From Begonia masoniana (lineage: Eukaryota; Streptophyta; Magnoliopsida; Cucurbitales; Begoniaceae): a stretch of 64,000 nucleotides of DNA. A model generated the notes under the pieces. The model was not told the DNA's origin. It saw only the letters and a list, made by a program, of their open reading frames with translations, and did no database searches. The stretch spans positions 25,885,432 to 25,949,431 of the forward strand of contig CM039509.1 in NCBI GenBank assembly GCA_022432975.1, written 5' to 3'. Position 1 is the first letter of the stretch. The number at the start of each line of letters is the position of its first letter. Position numbers and translations under genes: made by a program. Of this stretch, positions 1 to 9,733 are shown piece by piece.

Positions 1-1
1 T

Positions 2-250
2 ATAGAGGACAGAAGTGAACGGCCACAAGGGGCTCAACAAGCTCCTCGATGCCCTACGTGTCTGAAGAATCACTTAGGGGAGTGCAAGTTGCATTCCGGT
101 CGATGTTTTCGGTGCGACAAGGTGGGGCACAAGGCCAGAGATTGTCTAGGACCGAATAAGATACCACCGTGTTGTCCTCCGAGAATGTCTACCTTGATCG
201 AAGAAGAGGGAGCCACTCAACCATCGGTTATTCCAGGTACATTCATATAG
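2..250 (+). pseudogene. Element A: gag C-terminus with zinc knuckle (truncated)
   Basis: Open reading from the window edge to a TAG at 248-250. It encodes the nucleocapsid tail of a Ty3/gypsy (Tekay-like) Gag. A cysteine/histidine block CPTCLKNHLGEC is followed by the CCHC knuckle CFRCDKVGHKARDC, which binds the element RNA during packaging. The same two-block order is seen in the gag of C, E and F in this window. The frame then reaches a segment like the start of the protease (PSVIPGTF) and stops. No protease DTGAT motif, reverse transcriptase or integrase follows before the 3' LTR at 2785, so A is a gag-only or deleted, non-autonomous element. The upstream part of gag lies outside the window. 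Confidence 0.85.
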
Positions 251-2784
251 TGGCGATTAATAAGATAAGGAGGTTGAATAGATATGAACTGGACTTTAGT
301 TGACGAACCTCCTAAGTATTTAAATGAAGGTAGTAACCAAAAGTCTAGCTTAGGTGAATTGTCGAATAGGAGCATTTGACTTAGTAAATATCAGTGAAGA
401 GAATAAAGATATTAAGGCGAAGTTGGTAGGTTAACAAATTAGAGACGTTAGAAAATAGGGAATCTTATGTAAGGTGGTACTTAAGTTACAAGAATTAGAC
501 GTTTGCTAGAAGATATGTACCACTTTAGAAGGTTAGTCGATAAAGGAAGATTTGTTTCTCTTTTTGATGTGTGAGGTTTACAACCGACTCGATAGGGGAG
601 AAAACTTAGTTAAGCTAAGAGCGATCTGTAAGTAATAGACGCGTCAAGTCACGAGTGCGTGTTGTTCGGAGAGTATGGGCAAGTAGATGAGAGTTAGAGT
701 TAATTTAGGGATTTAGATGTGTCAGTTAATTTAAGAGGAATTTAACACCCTAAAGTAAAAGTCATGATTTGAGGTATAGTGCAACGTTAGGCGTAATAGT
801 GGTTCAACAGAGTGAGCACAAATTAGGAAAAGTAACGAGTAGTTGATTTCGAACTTTTGGTTTAAAAAGATAAGAGATAAGTAGTAAGTCTAAAGTTGAT
901 ACAGTTCGAGTTAAACACCGGAACCTGTGACTTACCTCCAAGATGGAAGTAGGAACTTTAGTGTTTAAAGGACCCGAGAGGTAGATCGTAATGAAGAGTC
1001 GTTTCCAGATTTTGGGGGAAAAGATTTGACTGGAGAGTGTAGGTGGTGGCCAATTAAGTGGAACTCGAAGTGCGTATGAGTGATCGAACGATAGAGTGTG
1101 AAGCTGGAAAAGTTTAGAACTTTGGGGATGTAGAAATAGTCATTACTCAATAGGTGGTTAAAGCCATAGATCAGTCAAAATTTAGCGCCCAAGTAGTAAT
1201 TGAGGAAATCTGGAATGAGATCAAATTAGGTGAGTTAGAAAGCTTGGCCTATAAGGGATTAAGAGAAGGCCGATTCATGTGAGAATTTAAGGAAGTGAAC
1301 TTGATCACTTTGTTATTTGCTTGGAGACTTAAGAATTTATAGGGCTTGTGATATGAGCCATGACATGCTTAGTTCCATTAAAGGTAATAGATGCTTCTAA
1401 ATTTTTGGAAAAAAAAAATAGAAGGATGAGATTTAAGAATTTTAGAAGATTTATATGAAGGTTGTAATTCTACCTACAACAAGTTTGCTAACAAGAAAAT
1501 TGTTAGATAAATCATTGTGAAGAAGCCAAGTAGAATATTTAGAACCTGACTAGAAGGAATGAAAGATAGTGGGCTAGTTAGTAACTTCGATGAGGTCCTT
1601 TTGGGATATTAAGGATAAGTTTAGGGCATTGCTTAATTAGATGAAGGGTTAGGTTTGAAATTAAACTCGAATGTTAGGGTCGTGCGAATAAGATTATATT
1701 AGGAAATTTCAAAGGCTTGACCCGTATGTACCGAGGTCGACACCAAAGATTTTGTAAATAGCTAAGGTTAAGTTTGATAAACGTAAGTGTGTGAAGTAGA
1801 TCACAACTAGAGGGAATAGAGATTATGTGGTGTAAGATAAAATGGGCGGTTAGGTAGACTTTTGAGCTTTGGATTATATCATGCGGGTAAGTGAGAAGAT
1901 TAACTAGATCAAATGGAAGATTGATATAAGAGTCAAGTAGTGGAGGTTGTTGAAATTGGAGCATATTGGATGAAAGGGAGAATGATTTGCACGAAGACTG
2001 TGCAAGTGAGCTTAGAAGTGAAGTTAGAACAAGAGGTATTGGGGATGTTGCGACTCGTAAGTTATGTCGATTTTTTTGTGTACCCTTTAAGGTGTTGGGT
2101 GAGTAATTTAAAGAATTAGTTTAGACTTAAGAATTTGTTTGGGATTGATAAAGACCGAGATAAAAACTGGACAAAACGAGCGTAGTGGACATAATTATAG
2201 AAGCTTCGAGGATACCGTGAGAGCGTCAAGGGGTAGATTTAAGCATTTAAAGCCCTGTGTACGAGAATGACATTAGAGTGGTTGAGGAAGTGTTGTAATT
2301 GCCCAAGGTAAGTAGGTTTAGAAAGTGAGAGTGATAATTTGGAAAGGAGATAGTAGGGTAGAGAAAAGTTTGAAATGGAGGGCTAGGATAAGAAATCTAC
2401 GTATCAGGTCCTTAGTGTCATACAATTGAAGAAGCTTTGAGGGTTTGATGTAGTTAGGTGCATGTTGTTGTCACGAAATTTGAGGAGTTAGAAACCGAAT
2501 GAACTTAGCTCGGGTTTAAGTTAGAGTAAATTCGAAGTTCTAAGTGACAGAGGATTAAGTCGAAGTCGATGAGTGTATGAGCGATTGAGTTACGAAGTGC
2601 GTAGTTAGAAGGATTTAAAGCTTTGGAGATATAGGAAGCTATTACGACCCAAATGGTGAGTAAGACCATAAGGGTGTCAAGGGTTAGTATTGCGAGTATC
2701 GTACTTAGATAATGTGAGGGTGAGTAATTAGAAGTTAATCAAATAGAAATTTTGGGGACAAAATTCCAATTAAGGAGGGAAGGA
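251..2784 (+). other. Element A internal non-coding region, poor in C
   Basis: About 2.5 kb between the gag stop and the 3' LTR, where an autonomous element would carry pol. No long open frame or pol motif is visible on either strand. The plus strand (element sense) is strikingly poor in C and rich in G, A and T; for example the row 1381-1440 has very few C. It ends in GGGGACAAAATT and a purine tract. It resembles the interior of LARD-type elements. It could also be a pol gene mutated beyond recognition. Confidence 0.6.
2771..2784 (+). promoter_or_regulatory. Polypurine tract of element A
   Basis: A run of mostly purines (TAAGGAGGGAAGGA) lies directly before the LTR start TGTAACACCC. This is the expected plus-strand priming site of a retrotransposon, and it shows that A is on the + strand and that the LTR to its right is the 3' LTR. 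Confidence 0.8.
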
Positions 2785-3100
2785 TGTAACACCCAAGTTT
2801 TTCTAGTTTCTGCTCCAGGGGTATTTTCGTAAATAAGTAAATTAGGTCCGTTTTGTGAGCGGGAGGTTTTATTAGGACCCTAGGAATTTATGGGGATTTT
2901 TAGAAGAATAAGTAAATTTTATAAATCCAAATCGATAGTGTAACACCGAGTTACGGTTTTCCGCCTATAGTGTTTTAAGTCGTAAAAATAGTAAATTCAG
3001 TCCGTTTTACGAACGGAGAGTTTCGTTAGAACCCTAGAAATAAGTTGGAATATTTGGAGAAATAAACAAATTTTGAAGAAACTAAATCGATAGACGAAAT
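2785..3100 (+). repeat. Diverged tandem duplication at the tip of the A LTR
   Basis: Two units of about 154 bp (2785-2938 and 2939-about 3092) each begin TGTAACACC. Each contains GTAAAT..GTCCGTTTT and a following GAGAGTTT/GGAGGTTTT-ATTAG block, and each ends AAATCGATAG. A similar two-fold repeat lies near the start of LTRs D (16651), F (55803) and H (right end, read on the minus strand), so the duplication is old and shared. It occupies the U3 position. Confidence 0.65.
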
Positions 3101-4352
3101 AATAAATTAAGTGAGAAATTGAGGGGAGGGGCAATTAAGTAATTTGCAAGGTTAAAAATTTAATAAAACACAAACTCCTCTCCTCCCTCTCTTCATTCAC
3201 GTTCTTCCATTTCCAGAGAGGAAAAATCCTCTCCTTTTGGCGACGCTCCTCCTTCCCTCTCCATTTCTTCAAGTCGTCCGACGATAGCTCCTTTTTCCAA
3301 CGACTTTTCTTCCGATTTTCCTTCAACAATCGTACCCTAGGTAAGATTCTAAGTATCCTATGTGTTTAGTTGTTGTTTTAGAATTTATTTAGATTTAGGG
3401 TTTAGTGAGTAAATTTCAGATTTCGTTAGGAACCATTAGTTTAACGATATTAATGTCCATTGATGTTACATTTGTCGTTATTTTGAGGGTTGGAGTGAAT
3501 TTATAAGAATTGGGTGATTGTTAGGTTAATTTTCAGGTTGTTGGAGTTTAAGAAAATCCATCCATGAAGCTTAAAAGATGGTGAGCACAACGTGCTCGAT
3601 AAAATGCCCGAATGGGAATATTGAAGTTTTAGGAAAAATAGCCTTAGCTAGGAGCTTAGTTTAAGTTGGAATTCATTTATTTATGATCTGTTTTAATGCC
3701 TTTATTTGTGAAACGCTTTAGGTGGAGACGACTTTTCAGACGGTGCACGGCTTGCTACGGACGCCAGGTAAGTGGGTGCTAGGTTTCCGGCCCTTAAGGC
3801 CCTACATCGTGTCAACGTTAGGCTTTTGTATCTTGATGATGATTTTCTAATTGTGGGGTTTACTGAGTCGGGTAGCCTAGGATGTTAGTTATTAGTTGTT
3901 TGTGAAGTTCGTTAAGAATAATGTATGTCCATGTACATTGTGAATTGTTTGGTGATATGTTTTGATGATATGTTATACGTAGATTCCTCATGCATCATGT
4001 TTTCTCAAATGTCATAAGAAACGTTCCGTGCATGATGTATGTAAAAGAAAGGTAACGATTAAGTGTGGGTTGGGACAGTATGGCCAGAACAACAAAACAA
4101 ATGTCACTTCCATGCGATGGAACATGAATACGGCCGAAAGGATTATGTACACGCACTTGGCCTACTCCCTGGCACATCCCCACCTTAATCCATTTCAACC
4201 AAAAGAAAAAGAATAAGAACAAGTAAATGAACATGTTTTATGAAAAGAATCATGCATTTATGCATATGTCATGTATAGTACATTCCCTTACTAAGCATTA
4301 GGCTTAATGTTTATGTTGTGTGATGTAGGTGACAGGTGTGAAGGTGAGAGTT
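2785..4352 (+). repeat. Element A 3' LTR, left part
   Basis: Starts TGTAACACCC after the purine tract. It is interrupted at 4352 by element B and resumes at 30098. A second LTR-like start (TGTAACACCGAG) occurs at 2939. Exon-like signals are visible: CTAG/GTAAG near 3340, a 46-nt block 3722-3767 bounded by TTTAG and GTAAGT, the hairpin GGCCCTTAAGGCC at 3789-3801 followed by CTACATC, and TGATGTAG/GTGA at 4321-4332 preceded by a hairpin with loop around GCATTAG. The last five bases before B, GAGTT (4348-4352), recur at 30098-30102. Confidence 0.85.
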
Positions 4353-5284
4353 TGTAACGCCCCCGAACCCACCCTGGCTCGGAGCGCTACTTTGCTAGCC
4401 AATCTCACGTTAAAATCTAATTTAAAATAAGACTAGACTCGCTAATGCCCCTTAATCCTAATCTCTAAGCACCACGGCGTTCTTCCCGAAATTCCGGCAA
4501 AGTAACGCCTGAAAATGGCGCCTCCAAAATGCTAAAAACCTGCATAAAATCCAATCCCAACCAGACCAGAATATTCCAACTATCTAACCAACATACGAAA
4601 TCTCCAACAGTAGTAAAGAGGGAAACTAAAATGCTAACATCCCTACGTAAAGAAAGTCCACAGTACAGGGCGATACATCACCCTTAACTATGACTATATA
4701 CCACAAATACACATAGCTATACCACAACCATTAAAACATCAACTAAAAAGAGATACATATTCCCTAACATTTCTACAAACAGACATTACAATAAACTACT
4801 AAAATACAAAGCCCCACATCTCCGAAGACCATGGTGGAGTCGCCCCGACAACTGCCCGCACTGGCACGCCCCGTGCATCTCCAACTGCTCCCAAGTCTTG
4901 GCTGACTCACATAGCTCACCTGTACATCCAGTCATCACCTACACCACAGAACACACGCGCACACGTAAGCTTACGCTTAGCAAGTAGGGATAACAAATAT
5001 AAACAAGCACAATGCACACACAACACTGAACAAAACAACCAAACAACACAACACCACAATGCAACTCGACTAGATAGAATACTAGCCACACACAACACTG
5101 AACAAAAACACCAAACAACACAACACCACAATGCAACTCGACTACTCAACTCATAGTTGCTCGCACCCCAAAGGTGCCTTACACATTGCCCGCACTGAAG
5201 TGCCTTACACAACGACAAACTCACAACGACAGACACACAACGACAAACACACAACGACAAAAACACAACGACAGACACACAACT

Positions 5285-5640
5285 ACATGTTGCCCGCACC
5301 GAAGTGCCTTAGTTGCCCGCCCCGAAGGGCCTTAGTTGCCCGCCCCGAAGGGCCTTAGTTGCCCGCACCGAAGTGCCTTAGTTGCCCGCCCCGAAGGGCC
5401 TTAGTTGCCCGCCCCGAAGTGCCTTAGTTGCCCGCCCCAAAGGGCCTTAGTTGCCCGCACCGAAGTGCCTTAGTTGCCCGCCCCGAAGGGCATTAGTTGC
5501 CCGCCCCGAAGGGCCTTAGTTGCCCTCCCCGAAGGGTCTTAGTTGCCCGCCTCGAAGGACCTTAGTTGCCCGCACCGAAGTGCCTTAGTTGCCCGCCCCG
5601 AAGGGCCTTAGTTGCCCGCCCCGAAGGGCCTTACACTTTA
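5285..5640 (-). repeat. 23-bp hairpin tandem array in the B LTR (about 15 units)
   Basis: Fifteen units of about 23 bp, each with a short inverted repeat around CGAA. The two main types are GCCCCGAAGGGC and GCACCGAAGTGC, where the two arms change together. Units are joined by CTTAGTTG. The matching array in the other B LTR (28425-28575) has only about six units, so copy number changed after insertion. A less regular ACAACGACA repeat lies just to the left. Confidence 0.9.
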
Positions 5641-5654
5641 ACCGACTACCACGC

Positions 5655-5815
5655 TAACTAATGCAACACCACACGACAACCAACCAATGCAACCCACACG
5701 ACAACCAACCAATGCAACCCACACAACAACCAACCAATGCAATCCACACGACAACCAACCAATGCAATCCACACGACAACCAACCAATGCAACCCACACA
5801 ACAACCAACAAGGCT
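5655..5815 (-). repeat. 25-bp tandem array (CAACCAACCAATGCAA type) in the B LTR
   Basis: About six units built on ACACGACAACCAACCAATG, followed by two longer units containing AAGGCTTAACCAACAAAG (5808-5905). The same array, slightly shorter, is present at 28615-28750 in the other LTR of B. No coding sense; the open frames crossing it only reflect the repeat. Confidence 0.85.
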
Positions 5816-6641
5816 TAACCAACAAAGAAGACAATCAAACATCAAACAACAAACAACCAACAAGGCTTAACCAACAAAGAAGACAGCCAAACAACAAACA
5901 ACAAAATAAATCCTACCGTTCCGTGATGTAGGCCCGAAGGCAAAACAAACGTCCCCTACTTACCTCAACTCTGGCACCGCACTTACTCGCTTTGGCTATG
6001 TACATTTGGCCACTCGGTAACCTATCACATTCACTAAATTCACTTAAGCATTACAATTCATTTCTAAAGAATATTTAAACCAACTCTAACTACAATTAAT
6101 CAAACTTCATTCAAATTAAGCCTACATTCACCAATTACCCTCAAACTACTATTTCTAGCCTAATCCAACAAAAACCTACCGAAACGGGCCACCAATTTGG
6201 GTTCGGTAAAAACCGACCAGAAACCTCAAACGTGCATAACTTTCACGTCCGTTATCGGAATCGAACGATTCCAGCGGCCACGTACTCCTCTAATAACCTA
6301 TTTTAACATCCTAAAAGGAATTTTAAAACCACTAACCGTAGCTAGATCAAAACCCTTAAAAATAGAACCGGTTCTTAGGGTTCAAAATTCCCTCTTTCGA
6401 TTTTTCATCAATTTCTACCCAATTAGTCACCAATCTATCACATTATAACCAATTCAACATAAACTAACAACAAATTGAAGTTGCCAATTCGGGAAACCCA
6501 ATTTCACAGCACACACCCCCACGGTTTTCTTCCAGAAAACAGGGCATCACTGCCCAACGGCGATCATTCGCCTCACGCCCCTAATTCCTCCACATTTCTG
6601 CCACAAATCGACCAAAGAAACGACCCAACTCGTAGACCATC

Positions 6642-9600
6642 TGTAACGACCCCAGCCAGGAGCCGTCACGTGTTCATATCCTTTCATTAATCGTTTGCTT
6701 GACGTTTACTATTATTACATTCACTTACTATCTCTCAACAGACTTTCACATTTTACATATATTTTTTTTTTCTAAACTGGTAATAGAGACGCAGAACCAT
6801 TAAGGAAGACGAACCCTCTCATGCCCGACTTCCCACGCCTCGTCGGCTCAAACTTTCACAAAGTCGAGCGACTGGACTCGGTCATCGGTTTCTTGACAAT
6901 TTCGGGAAAAGAGGAAGTTCCCTCAATTCTCTTAACATAATACCACTCGGGTTTGCATGGGTTGCATGCGTTGATAACCCTCAGAAACTTAGTCGTCCGG
7001 TCATCACGTGCATTACGCGTGACTCGCTTAACATCACCTAAAAGAAGACATCTTCCGGTGGGCACGTGGGCCTCGCGTGCTAAATTAAAACATCATCCGG
7101 TCACTAAATGACAAAACACATTTTATATCTTCCGGTCGCTAAACGACAAAACACATTTTACATCTTCCGGTCGCTAAACGACCAAAACACATTTTACATC
7201 TTCCGGTCGCTAAACGACAAAACACATTTTACATCTTCCGGTCGCTAAACGACAAAACACATTTTACATCTTCCGGTACATCTTCCGGTCGCTAAACGAC
7301 AAAACACATTTTACATCTTCCGGTCGCTAAGCGACAAAACACATTTTACATCTTCCGGTCGCTAAACGACAAAACACATTTTACATCTTCCGGTCGCTAA
7401 ACGACAAAACACATTTTACATCTTCCGGTCGCTAAACGACAAAACACATTTTACATCTTCCGGTCGCTAAACGACAAAACACATTTTACATCTTCCGGTC
7501 GCTAAACGACAAAACACATTTTACATCTTCCGGTCGCTAAACGACAAAACACATTTTACATCTTCCGGTCGCTAAACGACAAAACACATTTTACATCTTC
7601 CGGTCGCTAAACGACAAAACACATTTTACATCTTCCGGTCGCTAAACGACAAAACACATTTTACATCTTCCGGTCGCTAAACGACAAAACACATTTTACA
7701 TCTTCCGGTCGCTAAACGACAAAACACATTTTACATCTTCCGGTCGCTAAACGACAAAACACATTTTACATCTTCCGGTCGCTAAACGACAAAACACATT
7801 TTACATCTTCCGGTCGCTAAACGACAAAACACATTTTACATCTTCCGGTCGCTAAACGACAAAACACATTTTACATCTTCCGGTCGCTAAACGACAAAAC
7901 ACATTTTACATCTTCCGGTCGCTAAACGACAAAACACATTTTACATCTTCCGGTCGCTAAACGACAAAACACATTTTACATCTTCCGGTCGCTAAACGAC
8001 AAAACACATTTTACATCTTCCGGTCGCTAAACGACAAAACACATTTTACATCTTCCGGTCGCTAAACGACAAAACACATTTTACATCTTCCGGTCGCTAA
8101 ACGACAAAACACATTTTACATCTTCCGGTCGCTAAACGACAAAACACATTTTACATCTTCCGGTCGCTAAACGACAAAACACATTTTACATCTTCCGGTC
8201 GCTAAACGACAAAACACATTTTACATCTTCCGGTCGCTAAACGACAAAACACATTTTACATCTTCCGGTCGCTAAACGACAAAACACATTTTACATCTTC
8301 CGGTCGCTAAACGACAAAACACATTTTACATCTTCCGGTCGCTAAACGACAAAACACATTTTACATCTTCCGGTCGCTAAACGACAAAACACATTTTACA
8401 TCTTCCGGTCGCTAAACGACAAAACACATTTTACATCTTCCGGTCGCTAAACGACAAAACACATTTTACATCTTCCGGTCGCTAAACGACAAAACACATT
8501 TTACATCTTCCGGTCGCTAAACGACAAAACACATTTTACATCTTCCGGTCGCTAAACGACAAAACACATTTTACATCTTCCGGTCGCTAAACGACAAAAC
8601 ACATTTTACATCTTCCGGTCGCTAAACGACAAAACACATTTTACATCTTCCGGTCGCTAAACGACAAAACACATTTTACATCTTCCGGTCGCTAAACGAC
8701 AAAACACATTTTACATCTTCCGGTCGCTAAACGACAAAACACATTTTACATCTTCCGGTCGCTAAACGACAAAACAGAATGCATGTGAAGATATACATGA
8801 GCACACAATTTAAAGAGACATAAGTTCATAAACCCATTCATCATTCGTGTTCATCTTTATCATTACATAACATGTATTAAGGCAGGGAACGAGGGAGGAA
8901 GACAGGGGTACATAGTCAACAAGCTAACGTCTCAGTGATTTCCTAGTACCCTTGCGGTTGTAGGGCCTATTGGCCGGAAATCTTAACACAATTCACTTAC
9001 CGGATTCCTTAGCAATCCGAACTTCCTCTCTTTAACTTCTGCACCTAAAACATGTACATTACAGTAGTAAAACAAAGTCCTAGTAGTCCAATCATAAACC
9101 CATCCTAGGATCTAATAGCTAAAGTCATTCCGATTCCTCTGTTGACACACTGCAGTCTGAAATCCGAAACTAGGTGGACAGGTTTTACACATTGATTAAA
9201 TCCGAGTTGGTTACTTAAAATGCTCAGAATCGATTCGGGATGACATTTCTACTCCCAGATTTTAAAAAGTCATAAACTACTCGGCCACTGCTAAAAAAAT
9301 CCGAACTCAGTGCCGAGCTGAAAACAGAACGCTATTTACTAATGAATGACTACATTGTCCATTTCATACCTCGGGTGTAGATTTGCAGAGAAGAGCAAGC
9401 TCGAAACCAGCCGTCGGTAAAGGGAAGTTCTGGTAGCCGAGAGCAAGAACTTGGGAAAGAAGGAATCGCCGAGAGGGAATGTCGGCTACAGTGGCAATAA
9501 ATGAGATTTAAGGTTTCCATTTCCTATTTATACTTAATCCATCAATTCTAATTACAAAACTGCCACCTAACCTAGTTTTACTCAACTTGTAATAAATTTG

Positions 9601-9692
9601 TCTTAACATTAAATTTAAATCATAAAGTTTAAATAAGAGGGTGACAATGAAAATGGTCAGAAAATCACCTGGCCGAAATGTCGGGTGTTACA
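6642..9692 (-). repeat. Element C 3' LTR
   Basis: About 3.05 kb, plus-strand start TGTAACGACCCC and end GGGTGTTACA, followed by the reverse polypurine tract CCACCCCTTCTT. More than half is the 35-bp array at 7091-8776. Read on the minus strand it has AG/GTGCAGAAG... as a 44-nt exon-like block (complement 9001-9044), then GTAAGT (complement 8995-9000) and the hairpin GGCC-AATA-GGCC (complement 8964-8975) followed by CTACA. I see no clear second acceptor hairpin in this LTR. Confidence 0.85.
7091..8776 (-). repeat. 35-bp satellite-like array in the C LTR (about 48 units)
   Basis: About 48 head-to-tail copies of a 35-bp unit that contains TTCCGGTCGCTAAACGACAA. The text repeats exactly every 420 bases over long stretches. 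Each unit contains the stem GTCG/CGAC with loop CTAAA. Variants (TCACTAAATGAC, one extra C, one 12-bp partial repeat near 7270) are almost all at the left edge, so the interior was recently amplified or homogenised. It is not a CRISPR array: there are no spacers. Confidence 0.97.
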
Positions 9693-9705
9693 TCCACCCC
9701 TTCTT
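9693..9705 (-). promoter_or_regulatory. Polypurine tract of element C
   Basis: The plus-strand TCCACCCCTTCTT directly follows the LTR end TGTTACA. On the minus strand this is a purine tract before the LTR start TGTAACACCC, preceded by GAGGACGAAAATTTTG. A closely similar arrangement precedes the 3' LTRs of A, B, E and F. Confidence 0.8.
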
Positions 9706-9733
9706 AAACAAAATTTTCGTCCTCGAAAATTGC

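Larger units (their letters stand above)
4353..6641 (-). repeat. Element B 3' LTR, left piece
   Basis: On the plus strand it begins TGTAACGCCCCCGAACCC and is collinear with the intact B LTR at 27449-30097 up to the AGACCAT block, where element C enters. Read on the minus strand it holds GTAAGT (complement 5958-5963), the UUCG-type hairpin GCC-TTCG-GGC with CTACATC (complement 5925-5941), and TGTAG/GTGATG (complement about 4937). The tandem arrays at 5285-5815 lie between these signals. Confidence 0.85.

Noticed and set aside
251..2784. Hidden host gene in the interior of A
   Set aside because: No open frame above about 100 codons, no recognisable motif, and it is bounded by gag and a polypurine tract of the same element.
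4916..5299. Open frame of 127 codons on the minus strand rich in Cys and Val
   Set aside because: It runs through the ACAACGACA and CGAA tandem repeats of the B LTR; composition reflects the repeat, and the copy at 28012-28420 is frame-disrupted.
7091..8776. Possible CRISPR array
   Set aside because: The 35-bp units are directly joined with no spacers, and the site is inside a plant retrotransposon LTR.
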